A stretch of 64,000 nt of DNA, taken from NCBI GenBank assembly GCA_010909165.1, contig MU008152.1, forward strand, positions 310,001 through 374,000, given 5' to 3'. Below are positions 35,522-46,333 of this stretch, piece after piece; the first letter of the stretch is position 1; each line of letters opens with the position of its first letter. Below the pieces are notes generated by a model that worked only from the letters and a program-made list of their open reading frames with translations, was not told the origin of the DNA and ran no database searches. Both the position numbers and the translations under genes were made by a program. The DNA is from Anthoceros angustus. Lineage: Eukaryota > Streptophyta > Anthocerotopsida > Anthocerotales > Anthocerotaceae.

Positions 35522-36160
35522 ATCATCTTGACTTTATAGGCCAATATACCGAACAGGTCTCGCGATGGGTAGCAAATTGGTTCTATGCGACATAGTTAGC
35601 GGAAAACACCAAAAATTATGGTGTTCAACATGTGGATCATAGGATCCATGGATGACGATTGGAACAAGAATGGTGTGCACGCGACACAATACATGATTCC
35701 AAGGGAATGGAGACCCATGTGTAACAAAGTGCATAGATGCGTAACGAGCAACTGCATACCTGTAGTAATTGAGGCTTATTTATGTATGTCCTCACGACCG
35801 CCAACCCAAAAATTTAATACATGGACTTTTGGAAAGGGAATACATCATCTTGACTTTATATAGGCCAATATACCTGAACAGGTTCGTGATGGGTAGCAAA
35901 TTGGTTCTATGCGACATAGTTAGCGGAAAACACCAAAAATTATGGTGTTCAACATGTGGATCATAGGATCCATGGATGACGATTGGAACAAGAATGGTGT
36001 GCACGCGACACAATACATGATTCCAAGGGAATGGAGACCCATGTGTAACAAAGTGCATAGATGCGTAACGATGAATCTGCGCCGTAGTATTGGCTTATTT
36101 ATGTATGTCCTCACGACCGCCAACCCAAACTACTATAATGCATGGACTTTTGGAAAAGGA
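35518..36160 (+). repeat. 322-bp subterminal tandem duplication in the DNA transposon
   Basis: Two nearly identical copies start at 35,518 and 35,840 (ATACATCATCTTGACTTTAT). They share long identical blocks such as CATAGTTAGCGGAAAACACC. The duplication begins directly inside the left inverted repeat, where transposase binding sites usually lie. Confidence 0.9.
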
Positions 36161-37944
36161 AAACATCGAACACCTCGCAATATGGAGGACACCGTGCGGT
36201 CCGATGAGAGATGCCGGGCGCCATTTTAATGTCGGGCGCCTAACGCCATGGTCACTTGCTCATTCGAATGTGCAAGGAGAGTCGGGGTTAGGCGCAGATG
36301 TCACAGATAGCCCGTGACCCCGCCTCTTGCAAGGTCATGAATGAGATGGTGCCGCCTGTCAAAACCGATGCCATAGTGAACTGAATTCTCGCTTGGTCCA
36401 CATGAGCGGAGGAACTTAGTTTTATCCCCGTGTCCTGTTCTTTGAGCAACACGCCTCAAACTATGGTTGGGGAAACAAAGTGTGATGAACCCTAGGGATT
36501 TGGGATCTCTAATTCATCGCGAGAATGTTCAATGAAGAAATCGATCCGTTTCATGTAAGGGGCCGATGCCCGTAGTAGTAACATTTTCTTTGGGATACGG
36601 AGATAATAAAGTTCACTCATAACTCGATTACGCTCGTCTTCCCATTGGCCATGACAACACCATCCAATTATCTCACTTATCTTGTACCAACCATCGAATC
36701 ACATCCTCACTCTTCGCCTCGACTCTAAACCTTCTTCCTCGAGATACTTCATCACCATCATCCTCGCTATCGACATGTGCATCTATGGAGGAGGGCACGA
36801 TATGAGGTCAAGAGCATTCAATTTCTCTGATTGCTTTGTCTGCAGAGATGTTCGGATGTCACTTGAACCCATAATATACAATAATGGTTTTACTGGACGA
36901 AGAGCTCGGATGTTCGGAGGCTGAAACCTTTTCCGCCTTGCCTTCAAAGGTGCTGCAATGTCGCTATCGACCGAGAAAGTATTCCCTACATACTTCCTTC
37001 AAAGGCATCTGTGTTCGGTCCGCCACCGAACAAAGGAAATATCGTGACGAGGTGGACACCAACAACCTTGGCCACCCAACGCCCTATTGTGAGTATCGCC
37101 TCACAAGGCGTTACAATGAACATACCTTTTCTAATCTCCATGATGTCACCATTCATCCTCTCCACTTCCTCATCACGCTGCTCAATGTTCGATATGCTCC
37201 TGTGTACATGTCCCGTTGTGGTACATCCCGCAATAATGCTTCATCGTGAGAGCCTCATCCGGAACCGCAAGGGAGGCACATTTGCTTCGCCACGCCCTAT
37301 CATACCACTTCCACGGGTTTTCAAAACAAGTCCGATGTTATGGTCCACAATCGCTATGATCTCCTCTTGATCCTTCCAAATCATCCCACCACTCCCCTCA
37401 ACAAAGATTACATAAGTTGGTAACTTCAGCATCCCTTTCTTCAAGTGATCTACGCCATCACGTGCACTCAAGCCTCCTCCACTCCCTTTCTTGTCTTTTG
37501 CCGCAATGCCATTAGGGAGTTAAATGATGGTGGCACAAACGACAAGAACCTGTGCCATCTTCGCTTCCCACAATGGAGAAGTCGATATTGTCAATGACCG
37601 CTACCTTTCCCGTCCCACTTTGTCTTCTTGGGTAATTTTGAACTGGTGTTGGAACGAAGGTTGTTTAACTTCGACGCAGCTTTGTACTTCCGACCTCCTT
37701 CTCGATCGCATCGGCCACACAAATGAACGGAAATCAGAACTTCCGTCACCACCTTCACTGGGTTCGGTGTATCGCTCTCAAAATGTCCCGCATAGTTGGT
37801 AGGGTTCTAGCCTCTTTGTGTTTCGATGTTTCGAGAAACAAGAAAACATTTGGTCGACTTGATCGTGTGTATGCCCAACAAGAAGAAAACCAACCTTCAC
37901 CTTCTCAAACGTTCCTAGGTCGACGAGCATGTTGAGGTAAGCAA

Positions 37945-37998
37945 AGTTGTCCAGCTGCAAATATAAAACATGTGTTGTCCAGCTGCAAATATAAAACT
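37945..37998. repeat. ~30-bp duplication inside the transposase-like gene
   Basis: TTGTCCAGCTGCAAATATAA occurs twice in tandem with the same AACAT/AACTT continuation. It duplicates the LQLDN codons of the minus-strand gene and disrupts the conserved block that should follow. Confidence 0.8.
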
Positions 37999-38519
37999 TT
38001 AGGAAGCAACCCTTCATAAGTGAGGATCACATCCTGTATAATAGAAATCGTCAAATTTGCATCATTCCTCAAATTCGCATAGTGGAGATACGCCCTCGCC
38101 TTGAATGTGTAATTATGAATCATGCAACCCACTACATGCACTGTAATCTTGCTGTCCTCTTTTAAGTCCTTCGGCCACCTTAAAATATGGGGGAGTGACG
38201 TTTTTTTCTGATCCATCCCATCGATACATAATAACATATATTTGTGTGGCTCCTTGTACCCTTTTATGCGATGCTTGTGAAGCTTTTTCCGTTCATCCAT
38301 CGACGGATACGATGCTTATCCGATCCCGATATCCGACAAATGAAAGTACAATGTTAGGGCTAGGGACAGAACTGGAACTCAAGAGGCGGACGCAATCAAG
38401 GCATGATCAAAACAACGTGAAAGGTCCGCAAACATGCCATTGCATGCATGCCAAAATTCCCAGTGACGCATAATCATGCATGCTTCCAATCTGACCATGT
38501 CGACAGACACTAGTTTCAG

Positions 38520-39110
38520 GCAACTGGCATGCCGGCACCATTGGAGCCTAAGCTCTGTCGGCCCGGCAATAACAGTATAGGGGCACTGGCAGGCTGGCGC
38601 GTCTTGTACCATGGCACAGCATGCCCGCACCATGGGTGCCTAGGCGCTCGCACGCCGGCACCATGGGTGCGCATGCCGCCACATGTCCATGGGCGCCGGC
38701 ATGGGCGCCGCATGACGGCCGACAAGGCCTTCACCCGCCATGGCATCACAAGTACATGGGTGCGCATGCCGCCACACATGTCCATGGGCGCCGCATTCCG
38801 CAACATGAGAAAGTGCGCGCATGTCGAACGGCAGATCGCGCTAGCATGCCGGAACAACCGACACCGCCGGCCATGCCGTAATCTCTAGTACATGGTCGGC
38901 GGCATAACAGAACACGCGTGGGGCCACACAAAGATAACATGATCACAGTGTGTGGGCGCAGCTTGCATTCCACAAATTCATGTGCCAATTGCCGGTAACC
39001 CAATGGTTCATCTGCGCCGCATTCGGGCACCCCACTAGTCATCGAGCGGCATGTTGGCAACAACTGGCGCCGCATGGGCGCCAGCGCTCCGCGGTGGCAT
39101 GCATGCAACA
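38520..39110. repeat. GCATGC/GGCGCC palindrome-rich segment (first cluster)
   Basis: Repeated GCGCATGCCGCCACA, CATGGGCGCCGGCATG and GGCGCCGCATG motifs lie between two coding blocks of the minus-strand gene, probably in an intron or an insertion. The same motif family recurs at 42,440-42,920 and briefly at 44,310. Confidence 0.75.
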
Positions 39111-41040
39111 TAGTGTTGCGGAATCACCATACAGGAATAGGTAGGAACCAAAGATGCCGCGCACACATTGGGAAGGTGAGCACTCGGCCGTGCGGTGAGC
39201 ACAACTTTGCCACACTTACAGATTAATGTCCAAACGGCATTGGGCTTGGAAAGTCGACTTGGTGCGGCGTCTGCTTCTTATGTTGAACTTCAATCCTGCG
39301 CATAATGAACATGTCGAAAACCTATTGGACTTGGGTATCTTCACCGCTTTGAAGTTCTGCTCCCAAAGCCGCAGGAAGTAGGCATATGAAATAAAGCGCA
39401 ATCCTTTGTGCTCCATTTCCCTTTGTATTGTGTCCGGACCTCTAGCTTAGTGAATGTCGGCAAGTTATACACCTCCACGTTTGGCAAACGCCCGCCAAGT
39501 GGATAAATGTAGAGTCCATCCACGCAATCGCACCCAAAGCATGGGAGGATTGCACCCGAGGACTTGGCTTATTCTCATCCCATGGAGCATTACACAATAC
39601 CCTCCTCTTCAACTCTTCATATCTTGTTGAGCCGATGCAAGACACCAACCGGAAGGCTTTCAGCAGATCTCATTGAGCAGCACCCATGAGATGGGTTATA
39701 ACTCGTTGTCTTGAGCCTCGCAACTGGTCGACAAGGGATCAAGAAATGTTTCTGTGCCCGCTCAACCTCGGAACTCGTCCGCGCTCGAAGCCTTCTTTGG
39801 TCAACATTTGGATGCACAATTTGTTGCAACATGGTTTCCGAAAATCTTGCAACACACAGTCCCCCTCTGTCTTACGCAAAGAAACGCCAGCAGCCCGGCG
39901 CTCAACCCGATATCTGTTCGCTTCGCCGCAACGCCTACATAGGTTTCGGATGATAGGAAGGTGGACTTCGTCTTGCCGGTGGTGTCTGGAAAACATTCTC
40001 TTCATCCACATTTGGGTGTCCAGCTTCTCCACCACTAGCATTTCCATTAAACAGACCTCGGACCGCCTGCACAACCCGTTCGCCACTGTCCCGACGTACC
40101 CTCCCTCCCACAGGACTTCTATCCATTGCAGTGTAGAGATTCATATTTCTTGGAGTGGGAGGAAGAAAGCGAGGCACACGAGACTGCTGATGAGTCCTCC
40201 TCCACCCTGGACCTGCACTCAAGAAGTGAACATTTGTCAGGCAATGCGGAAGTGCGCCCACACAGAGAACTCCACTTCACGCTTTATAACATGTCACCAA
40301 TGCTCGATTGTAATTGCTTACTTTTGAGAAGGTTGAGGCATGCATGCATAACGGCCGAGTCATATCTGGCGCAAAATTGCTTGACGCTTGGTTCTTCTTT
40401 CCGAATCGATCTCTCGGAGATATTGGGAGGCATCTTCGCCTCAAAATGAACATCGCCATCACGGTCCTCCAATCGGCAACCACGTGACCACATTGCCGTA
40501 AAGTTTCACTACAAAGGGTAATAGAAGTGAGGGGCACGGTGGTATCACCTCGGTCATGAAGAATGTGCGTAGCTTGCGGCATGATGGAGGTCTAGAACCT
40601 TGACGACCTCGCCGGTGACACCAATAGTCGCCAACCTCGCAAACTATAGCCACGCTTTGCTCGTGTTGTACCTCTCACATTCCGCAGTATGGAACATTGA
40701 ATGGGTGGAAAACGGGTTTCACGTTCTTGAAAGCCAAAGCAACAACAGGCCAATCCTTCTCGCAAGAAGTAAAGTGGACGCAAAATATTTTCCAAGGCAT
40801 GCATCATTACAGATCTAGCGGATCGAAAACGGCGGCTCCAATTTATGGTTTTAACCACGGTAAAGCGTTTCCATCTTCGCCGCAACTAATTTAGGGTTTC
40901 CTCCCACAACACATGTCGGCACCGTATTATAAGCACGGGTGTCTATTGTCGACCTACCAAGTGAGCGTAACGACGCCATCTTCTTCACTGCTCACCGGTT
41001 CGGAAGGCAACAAGTGCTTGTGAGGCCGAGAGAACTCTGC

Positions 41041-41116
41041 GCTCCGGCAATTCCGCCTTGCTCCGGCAATTCCGCCTTGCTCCAGCAATTCCGCCTTGCT
41101 CCAGCAATTCCGTGTC
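41041..41116. repeat. 19-bp iteron-like array (4 copies) between divergent genes
   Basis: GCTCCGGCAATTCCGCCTT starts at 41,041 and 41,060. GCTCCAGCAATTCCGCCTT starts at 41,079, with a fourth copy at 41,098 ending GTGTC. The exact 19-bp spacing and the location between the two divergent genes suggest a protein-binding or promoter array. Confidence 0.85.
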
Positions 41117-41313
41117 GCGGTGAAGGAATTCGTGCAGAAGCAAGGCTGCACCAGTAGCCAAGTCGCCTCGAGCGGCGAGCATCAAATTCGGCTAACCCCA
41201 CAAGCATCGCGCACGCGGGAGGGTTGGTATTTCTGGCTTCAACCCACACAACCATTGTTTTGGATGGGCAATTCTGCCCTTGACCCGTCTTGTGTGATTT
41301 CGTGAGAGCAGAT

Positions 41314-41990
41314 ATGGCAAGTGGAAGGCGCAGCCGGAAGGAGCTGCTGGGCGCTGGCCAGGATCCTGTAGAGCTTGTGGACAAGCCAAAGCGGCATAAG
41401 AAACGACGCTCGAAGAAGGAAGAGGAGACAGCGGCAGCAGCACCTGCCCGTGAGCATAGCAGTGGAGGGGCAAAGGGTCCCGCGAAGTCTGGTTCCCACG
41501 TTTCTAAGAAACCAAGCTCTGCAAAGGGAGCGCAAGGGCCTGGGAAAAAGGTTGGCCTTCCCAAGTCTCAGAAGGCTCCTCCCCCGGATCCCATCCCATC
41601 TCCTTATACGTATGAGGAGGCGGTGCAGCTACGCAGGCACACAAGCCAGGTTGATGAAGTTGTTTTGTTGGAGAAAGACTGGTTGTTCACGCAGTCGGAG
41701 GAACCTGAAGAGGACACAATGGTGTGGACTCCCTTGTTAAAGCTGTGGATTTTTGGGTTCAATGGTGCTTTGCACAATCGAGGGCTAGGCGGGATGGGTT
41801 CTGGGCTACAATGGATGTGGTGGATGGTGAACCGGAGTTCCGTTTTGTGCACATCCAAGCCTTACAGTGGAAGGGTTGCCACCGACACGATGACTACAAT
41901 GTGTATGTGCTAAGGCGGCAAACTTTCACGGCGGGAAGTGTGAACCGTATATCCTGTCAAGGAAGTTCTTGGATGCTGGCGAATTGAAAA
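41314..41990 (+). pseudogene. Basic-N-terminal protein, or first exon(s) of the ParB-methyltransferase gene
   Basis: The ATG at 41,314 gives MASGRRSRKELLGAGQDPVE and a Lys/Arg-rich stretch KPKRHKKRRSKKEEE (likely nuclear signal). Then come SPYTYEEAVQLRRHTSQVDE and VVLLEKDWLFTQSEEPEEDT. A one-base frameshift near 41,735 leads to VKAVDFWVQWCFAQSRARRD, GFWATMDVVDGEPEFRFVHI and QALQWKGCHRHDDYNVYVLR. The block ends near a good donor (AAT|GTAAGT, 41,991). I do not recognise the domain. It reads in the same direction as the ParB-methyltransferase segment and may be its 5' end. A further short block (CKKRKRVWTLDEEDGPIGQL) lies at about 42,197. Confidence 0.4.
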
Positions 41991-42445
41991 TGTAAGTGCA
42001 AATGTTTCCTCAACTCTCTCTAACATGATCGGTGTGTATTTGAGAGGTCGATAAAAGTAACACATGTCTTGTGTTAAAACCATGTGGTGGAAGATCATTT
42101 TATAGGTTTCTTTGTCGGTGATTACAGACTCCATGAAAATGCACCGCGAGATGTCTTTGGAGGACAAGGTGCCTTCCACGCTTTGCCTTTACTAATGCAA
42201 GAAGAGGAAGCGAGTTTGGACCCTCGATGAGGAGGATGGTCCCATTGGGCAGCTAGGGCGGATGAGGAAGCCTCAAGACCAAGAGGAGGAAAGGGACAAG
42301 GGCTTCTTTGCTTGTGCCAAAGTTAGCATACGTCCTCGATGAAGATGGGGAGCAGGAGGAACCCTCCTCTTCGCGACAACCAGGAATTGGGAAGCCCGCA
42401 AATCAATTGGTTTGTATCGGGCTATGATGCAGGGGCAGGAGGAGG

Positions 42446-42918
42446 GGCGCCGGCATGCCGGCGCCTTTTGGGTGCCTTCCCAAGGGAGAAGGCACCCTAG
42501 CATGTTAGGTGGTGTGCAATCAGAGGCACCACCGGCCGCTAGTGGTAGTGGGGAGCCCGCCACCGAGGGCTAAGAAACAAACATCTGGAGCCATGGAGCT
42601 CTCTATGCAGTGGTGGAGACGTCGAGAGGGGCGCATGCGGCGCCTCCTTCCTCCGATGATGGGCGGGCGCGCGCCCCATGTCTCGAGGCGGTGGAAGGGA
42701 GGCGACGCCGGCATGCCGCCCCCTCCTCCGATACGGATGTGGGCGCCGCATGCCGCGCCTCCCCTGTGATGGATGGGCGCCGCATGCGCGCCCCACTAGC
42801 CTCCGATGGTGAAGAGGGGGCGGCATGCCGCCCCTTCGGCGGAAGGTGGGGATGCGGGCGCCGCATGCGGCGCCTTCGTGGAAGGTGGGGATGCGGGGCG
42901 CCGGCATGCCGGCGCCCC
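42446..42918. repeat. Perfect GC palindromes (second cluster)
   Basis: GGCGCCGGCATGCCGGCGCC at 42,446-42,465 is a perfect 20-bp palindrome. GGCGCCGCATGCGGCGCC at 42,857-42,874 is a perfect 18-bp palindrome. The first motif recurs at 42,895-42,918, extended by GG on the left and CC on the right to 24 bp. Imperfect versions fill the space between. The cluster sits upstream of the ATG at 42,938, between coding blocks of the plus-strand gene. Confidence 0.85.
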
Positions 42919-42937
42919 ACCTGTGAGCCGAGCAGAG

Positions 42938-45184
42938 ATGGAGAACCCAGGGGCTGGGGGGAAGAGGAAGACTTCCTCATCTGACCCACCTGGAGGCAAC
43001 AGTCGGACTCACAGTGTGGATGCCGCAGCAGATACGAGGCGGAAGAAAGGAAAACGCGTCACACGGCCTTCCGATAGCAATGACATTCCAACTGTACATG
43101 TGGCCACAGATGGGGAGCGACTGCAGGCATCTATGTTGGATGAAGATTATTTGAGCAAACGAGAATCGGCGATGCAAAAAGGTGGTTCCAAACTGCTTGT
43201 GAAGCTCGAGAACTTGAGGCTGCATCATTCGACTCCGATGCACAGATCCGGAATGTGGATGAGGCCTGGGCTAACTATTTGGCGCGTGTGATAGCAAAAG
43301 GACGTATAGAGGAAGGAGTCCTCCCCCTGCTCTGTATGATTGACCCATCGGAATGCAGGGATATCCAAAGCCTGGACTGGATCAAGTTTCGGGCTAAGAA
43401 GTACGTGATGGGAGTCTTAGGTGGCAATCATACATATGCCGCCATGAAGCACCTTGCTGACATATCGCCAGGGAAGGCAAGGTTCCAATGGATGGAGGCC
43501 CATGTTTATTGTGCGCTTACTATAGAGGAGATGAGGATATTGGCAACAGACCACAACACGATGTCGACAAGAGGAAAAGATGAATTTCATCGAACAAGTT
43601 AGGTACCTGCGAGATGAGCTCCAAATTGCAAAGCGAGATGGTGTGACCATGAGCATGAACTGGAAGTTTAACCTTTATAAGGTGCTTGGGCTAATAGAGG
43701 ACGATGAAGGTCGCGAGGATGAGCAATATAAACAGAACAAGGTGGACAACAGGACACATATTCTATGCATTGCGAAATTGGAGGGAAAGGTTTGGAAGAA
43801 TGTTGATAGTATTTTCACAAAGTGGGAGGCCATGGAGCTACCGGAGCAGGCAAAGCATGTGGCAGCCGGGACCAGCAAGAAGAGCAAAGGAAAACGCAAA
43901 GTTGGTGATGAAACAAAGTCTGTTGAAGGTGTCTTCCTGAAGCCGAAAGAAATGCAGGGCAAGCCATGGCGCAGTTTCCAAGGTATTCCTCCAGGGGAGA
44001 CTGGGCAGAAGATGCTGATTAGTGTGACTGAGAAGGTGTTGACAGGTCTTTTAGACCTGAATGGAATGTCCAAAGAGGTGACACCTGCGGAAGAAATTTC
44101 ATGCCATACAAGTGGCTATGGCAAAGCATCTGGGGTGTAGTTCATTCGACATGGTGAGAGAAGAATACCCACTACACTCATCGGATGCAGGAATCGCGAG
44201 GTTCCAAACCGCCTTTGAGGGAAAGGTATGTCCTTCTATGTCCCCTCGATTAGATTGGAGGGCTGCCGCCGCCACCAATCGCTTGTTTTTCAATGGGAAG
44301 GAAGAGAGGCGGACGCGCATGCCGCGCCCGCCTCTCGGCGTGTGATTGTGAAGCTTTAGCGGTTGTTGTCTTCGCGCAAGTAAAAGATGTTGAAGACCAA
44401 GAAATTGCGAGGATTTTCAAGCTTTCATACGAGAGGTGCACACATGGAAAGGCTTGGAGGACGAGCAAAGGGCACTTGCAGACATGGACATGGAGGAAGG
44501 GCTCCAATCTTTCAGTGCCAAAACGGAGAATATTGTGAACTACCGGTGGTATCAAGAGATGCCTTGGACATGCGGGGTTTCTACGGGTTCAAGGTACACA
44601 CTATTGTTGATGGATGTGCCTGGATTCAATAAGGGACAACATGATGTGAAGATGGATCGAGTGAACACCATTTTCCATTCTTTCCATGACATGACAAGTT
44701 GCTCGGAGATTAGATTGATAGTCATGCATGGAGTAGAAGAGCTGCACATGGTGAGAGAGGCAATGCGGAAGTGGTGCAGGTGGAGGGATGGTCTCCTTCG
44801 TTTGGGATAAAGCGAATATGCACAACGACCAAGGAGGCTATGACACGGAGTACATCACGGTGGGTGGGTTTCACCTCCAGCACGATCGGGAAGATGTCTA
44901 TGCTCCCGAATAACTTGCAGGCTCTTTCAACAATGGGCGCAGCCCCTTGCGCATCAATGTTGTGAAGAAGTCTGTATATGTCATTTGACAAGCGGTGGTA
45001 TGTGCATACCGAGGCCTCTAGGCACGATGATGAAGCTCATCAAGAACTTTTCGAAAGAGGGAGACTGGGTTACGGATGTATGTCGGAGTGGTACTACGAC
45101 ATTGGCGTAGCTATGTGGACGCAATTGTATTGTCGATATTGATAAGCGGTGTGCGGAGTTTATTCCAGAGGATCCATGGATATG
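42938..45184 (+). pseudogene. ParB-like domain fused to DNA N-methyltransferase (frameshifted)
   Basis: From the ATG at 42,938 there is a basic N-terminus (GGKRKTSSS, RRKKGKRVTRPSDSND), then IPTVHVATDGERLQASMLDE. A frameshift near 43,178 leads to NVDEAWANYLARVIAKGRIE, EGVLPLLCMIDPSECRDI, YVMGVLGGNHTYAAMKHLAD and LTIEEMRILATDHNTMS. This order (output strand, GGNHT, then E..RILA.DHN) is the ParB/sulfiredoxin-like pattern. After a linker and a probable intron (donor AAG|GTATGT near 44,226) come RYTLLLMDVPGFNKGQHD (motif IV position, 44,613), SFVWDKANMHNDQGGYDTEY (44,794), and GDWVTDVCRSGTTTLA followed by LCGRNCIVDID (motif I, 45,090-45,150). That is the motif order of beta-class N4/N6 methyltransferases. 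DPPY is degenerate (DVPG) and a TAG lies at 45,108. At least five frame changes occur, two of them at A-runs. Confidence 0.65.
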
Positions 45185-45885
45185 AAGTGCCGCGCCGAGG
45201 AGGAATTGACTCATGAGCCGCACTGTCGGGGACCCTCCCAATCGGGGCTAAGGAATTGAGTCTTTCTAAGAAGGATGTCTCCCAGGCTCAGGTGGTTCCT
45301 TTGGGGTTGAATAGGATGAAGGAGATCACTGGAGATATTCTGGACGATGGCCAACAAACCTTGCCCACCTTATGGCAGCCTGAGAACAACGGGAAAGGAA
45401 ATGATGGTGGCCTTTTGGATGCAGAGAATGCCATGAGGGAGAATGACAATTTTAAAGATGCGGAGGAGGCAAGGCTGAAGAGTACGGAAGTCGTCTTTGA
45501 TAGCGTGTCGGCGGTGCCCACGAGTCCCAACCTATGGATTAATTGGGCGATTAGGTCAAAGTTGCAGTGGCACATCATGGTTCGCCATCGATATAGTGCA
45601 AAAGCGATGCTTGCATGACTTTATACATATTCGTGTTTGGGATTTGAATCCTTTTATGCATATGTTACATGCCATTATTTCTGTTCATAGTTTGCATACA
45701 TTCTTTGCATGCGCCGACGCAGCCTCTCAAGACCGTATCACGCATATCATATACGATGAAATCAGACAAAACCATATTGTATGCCATTGACCAACCTGCG
45801 GCCAAAAACCTGAGGAATGAAAAAAGCCGCTTTTGTGACCGTGGAGCACATAGAAAATTGGTCCGAGGTTTCTGGAAGCGGCTTC

Positions 45886-45917
45886 GTATATTCAGCCCCT
45901 TCAAATATTAGCATGTT
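45886..45917 (-). repeat. Right terminal inverted repeat of the DNA transposon
   Basis: Exact reverse complement of 35,490-35,521. The Copia B integrase continues directly outside it (TCCTTGGAGTTGGTCCATG). Confidence 0.85.
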
Positions 45918-46333
45918 CCTTGGAGTTGGTCCATGTTGATCTTTGTGGTCCACTCCCAGTCCCTTCACTTGGCGGCGCACTGCACTTTATGACTATTGTT
46001 GATGACTATAGTCGCTATACATTTGCTATTCCGCTCAAGTTGAAGAGTGATTCCTTCGGCTCCTTTACTCCTTTTGTCACTATGGCTGAGCTGCAAACCG
46101 GTTGCAAGCTTCGGTGCATTAGATCTGACAATGCAGGAGAATTAAATAACAAGCAATTTAAGGACTTACATCTTGAGAGGATTATCCGTCGGTTCACGGT
46201 TCCCTATACTTCTCGGCGAATGGGGTTCTTTGAAAAGGCCAGCGGCGATCTGCTCGCCATGGCCCGCGCCATGCTTGGCGCTCGGCTCCCAAACCCTTAC
46301 AGGCGAGCGGTTAATCTGCGGCGTATCTCATAG
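45916..46333 (+). pseudogene. pol: Copia B integrase core
   Basis: CSLELVHVDLCGPLPVPSLG, then MTIVDDYSRYTFAIPLKLKS (first Asp), LRCIRSDNAGELNNKQFK (second Asp) and RRMGFFEKASGDLLAMARAM (Glu in FFEKAS). These correspond to the D, D, E triad of Copia integrases. The frame is lost near 46,290. Confidence 0.85.

Larger units (their letters stand above)
36600..40930 (-). pseudogene. Transposase-like gene, DUF7869-type (decayed, several frames)
   Basis: Order from the 5' end at ~40.9 kb: a poorly conserved N-terminal part (e.g. RYDSAVMHACLNLLKS near 40,320); GLYIYPLGGRLPNVEVYNLP then KGLRFISYAYFLRLWEQNFK (39.5-39.35 kb); IPKSNRFSTCSLCAGLKFNI with C-x2-C (39.3 kb); then HKYMLLCIDGMDQKKTSLPH, LKEDSKITVHVVGCMIHNYT, LYLQLDN, and KVKVGFLLVGHTHDQVDQMF (38.3-37.84 kb). 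The series D..DQ.KT, LQLDN and GHTH..DQ.FS fits, from memory, the family annotated as DUF7869, which is abundant in mobile-element-rich genomes. The acidic residues could be a DDE-type active site, but this is inference. Frameshifts and an intervening 38.5-39.2 kb GC-palindrome stretch mean it is not intact as read. Confidence 0.6.
35496..45911. mobile_element. 10.4-kb TIR DNA transposon with transposase-like and ParB-methyltransferase genes
   Basis: Bounded by inverted ends CTAATATTTGAAGGGGC...GCCCCTTCAAATATTAG, with CATG on both outer sides (35,492-35,495 and 45,912-45,915). Excising it with one CATG restores the host integrase reading frame exactly. It carries two divergent gene regions: a transposase-like gene leftward (about 40,930 to 36,600) and a ParB-methyltransferase gene rightward (about 41,314 to 45,184). 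A 322-bp tandem duplication sits next to the left end and a 19-bp iteron array lies between the genes. I cannot assign it to a named superfamily. A 4-bp target duplication and this coding content do not match hAT (8 bp), PIF (3 bp) or Mutator (9-10 bp). Confidence 0.75.
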
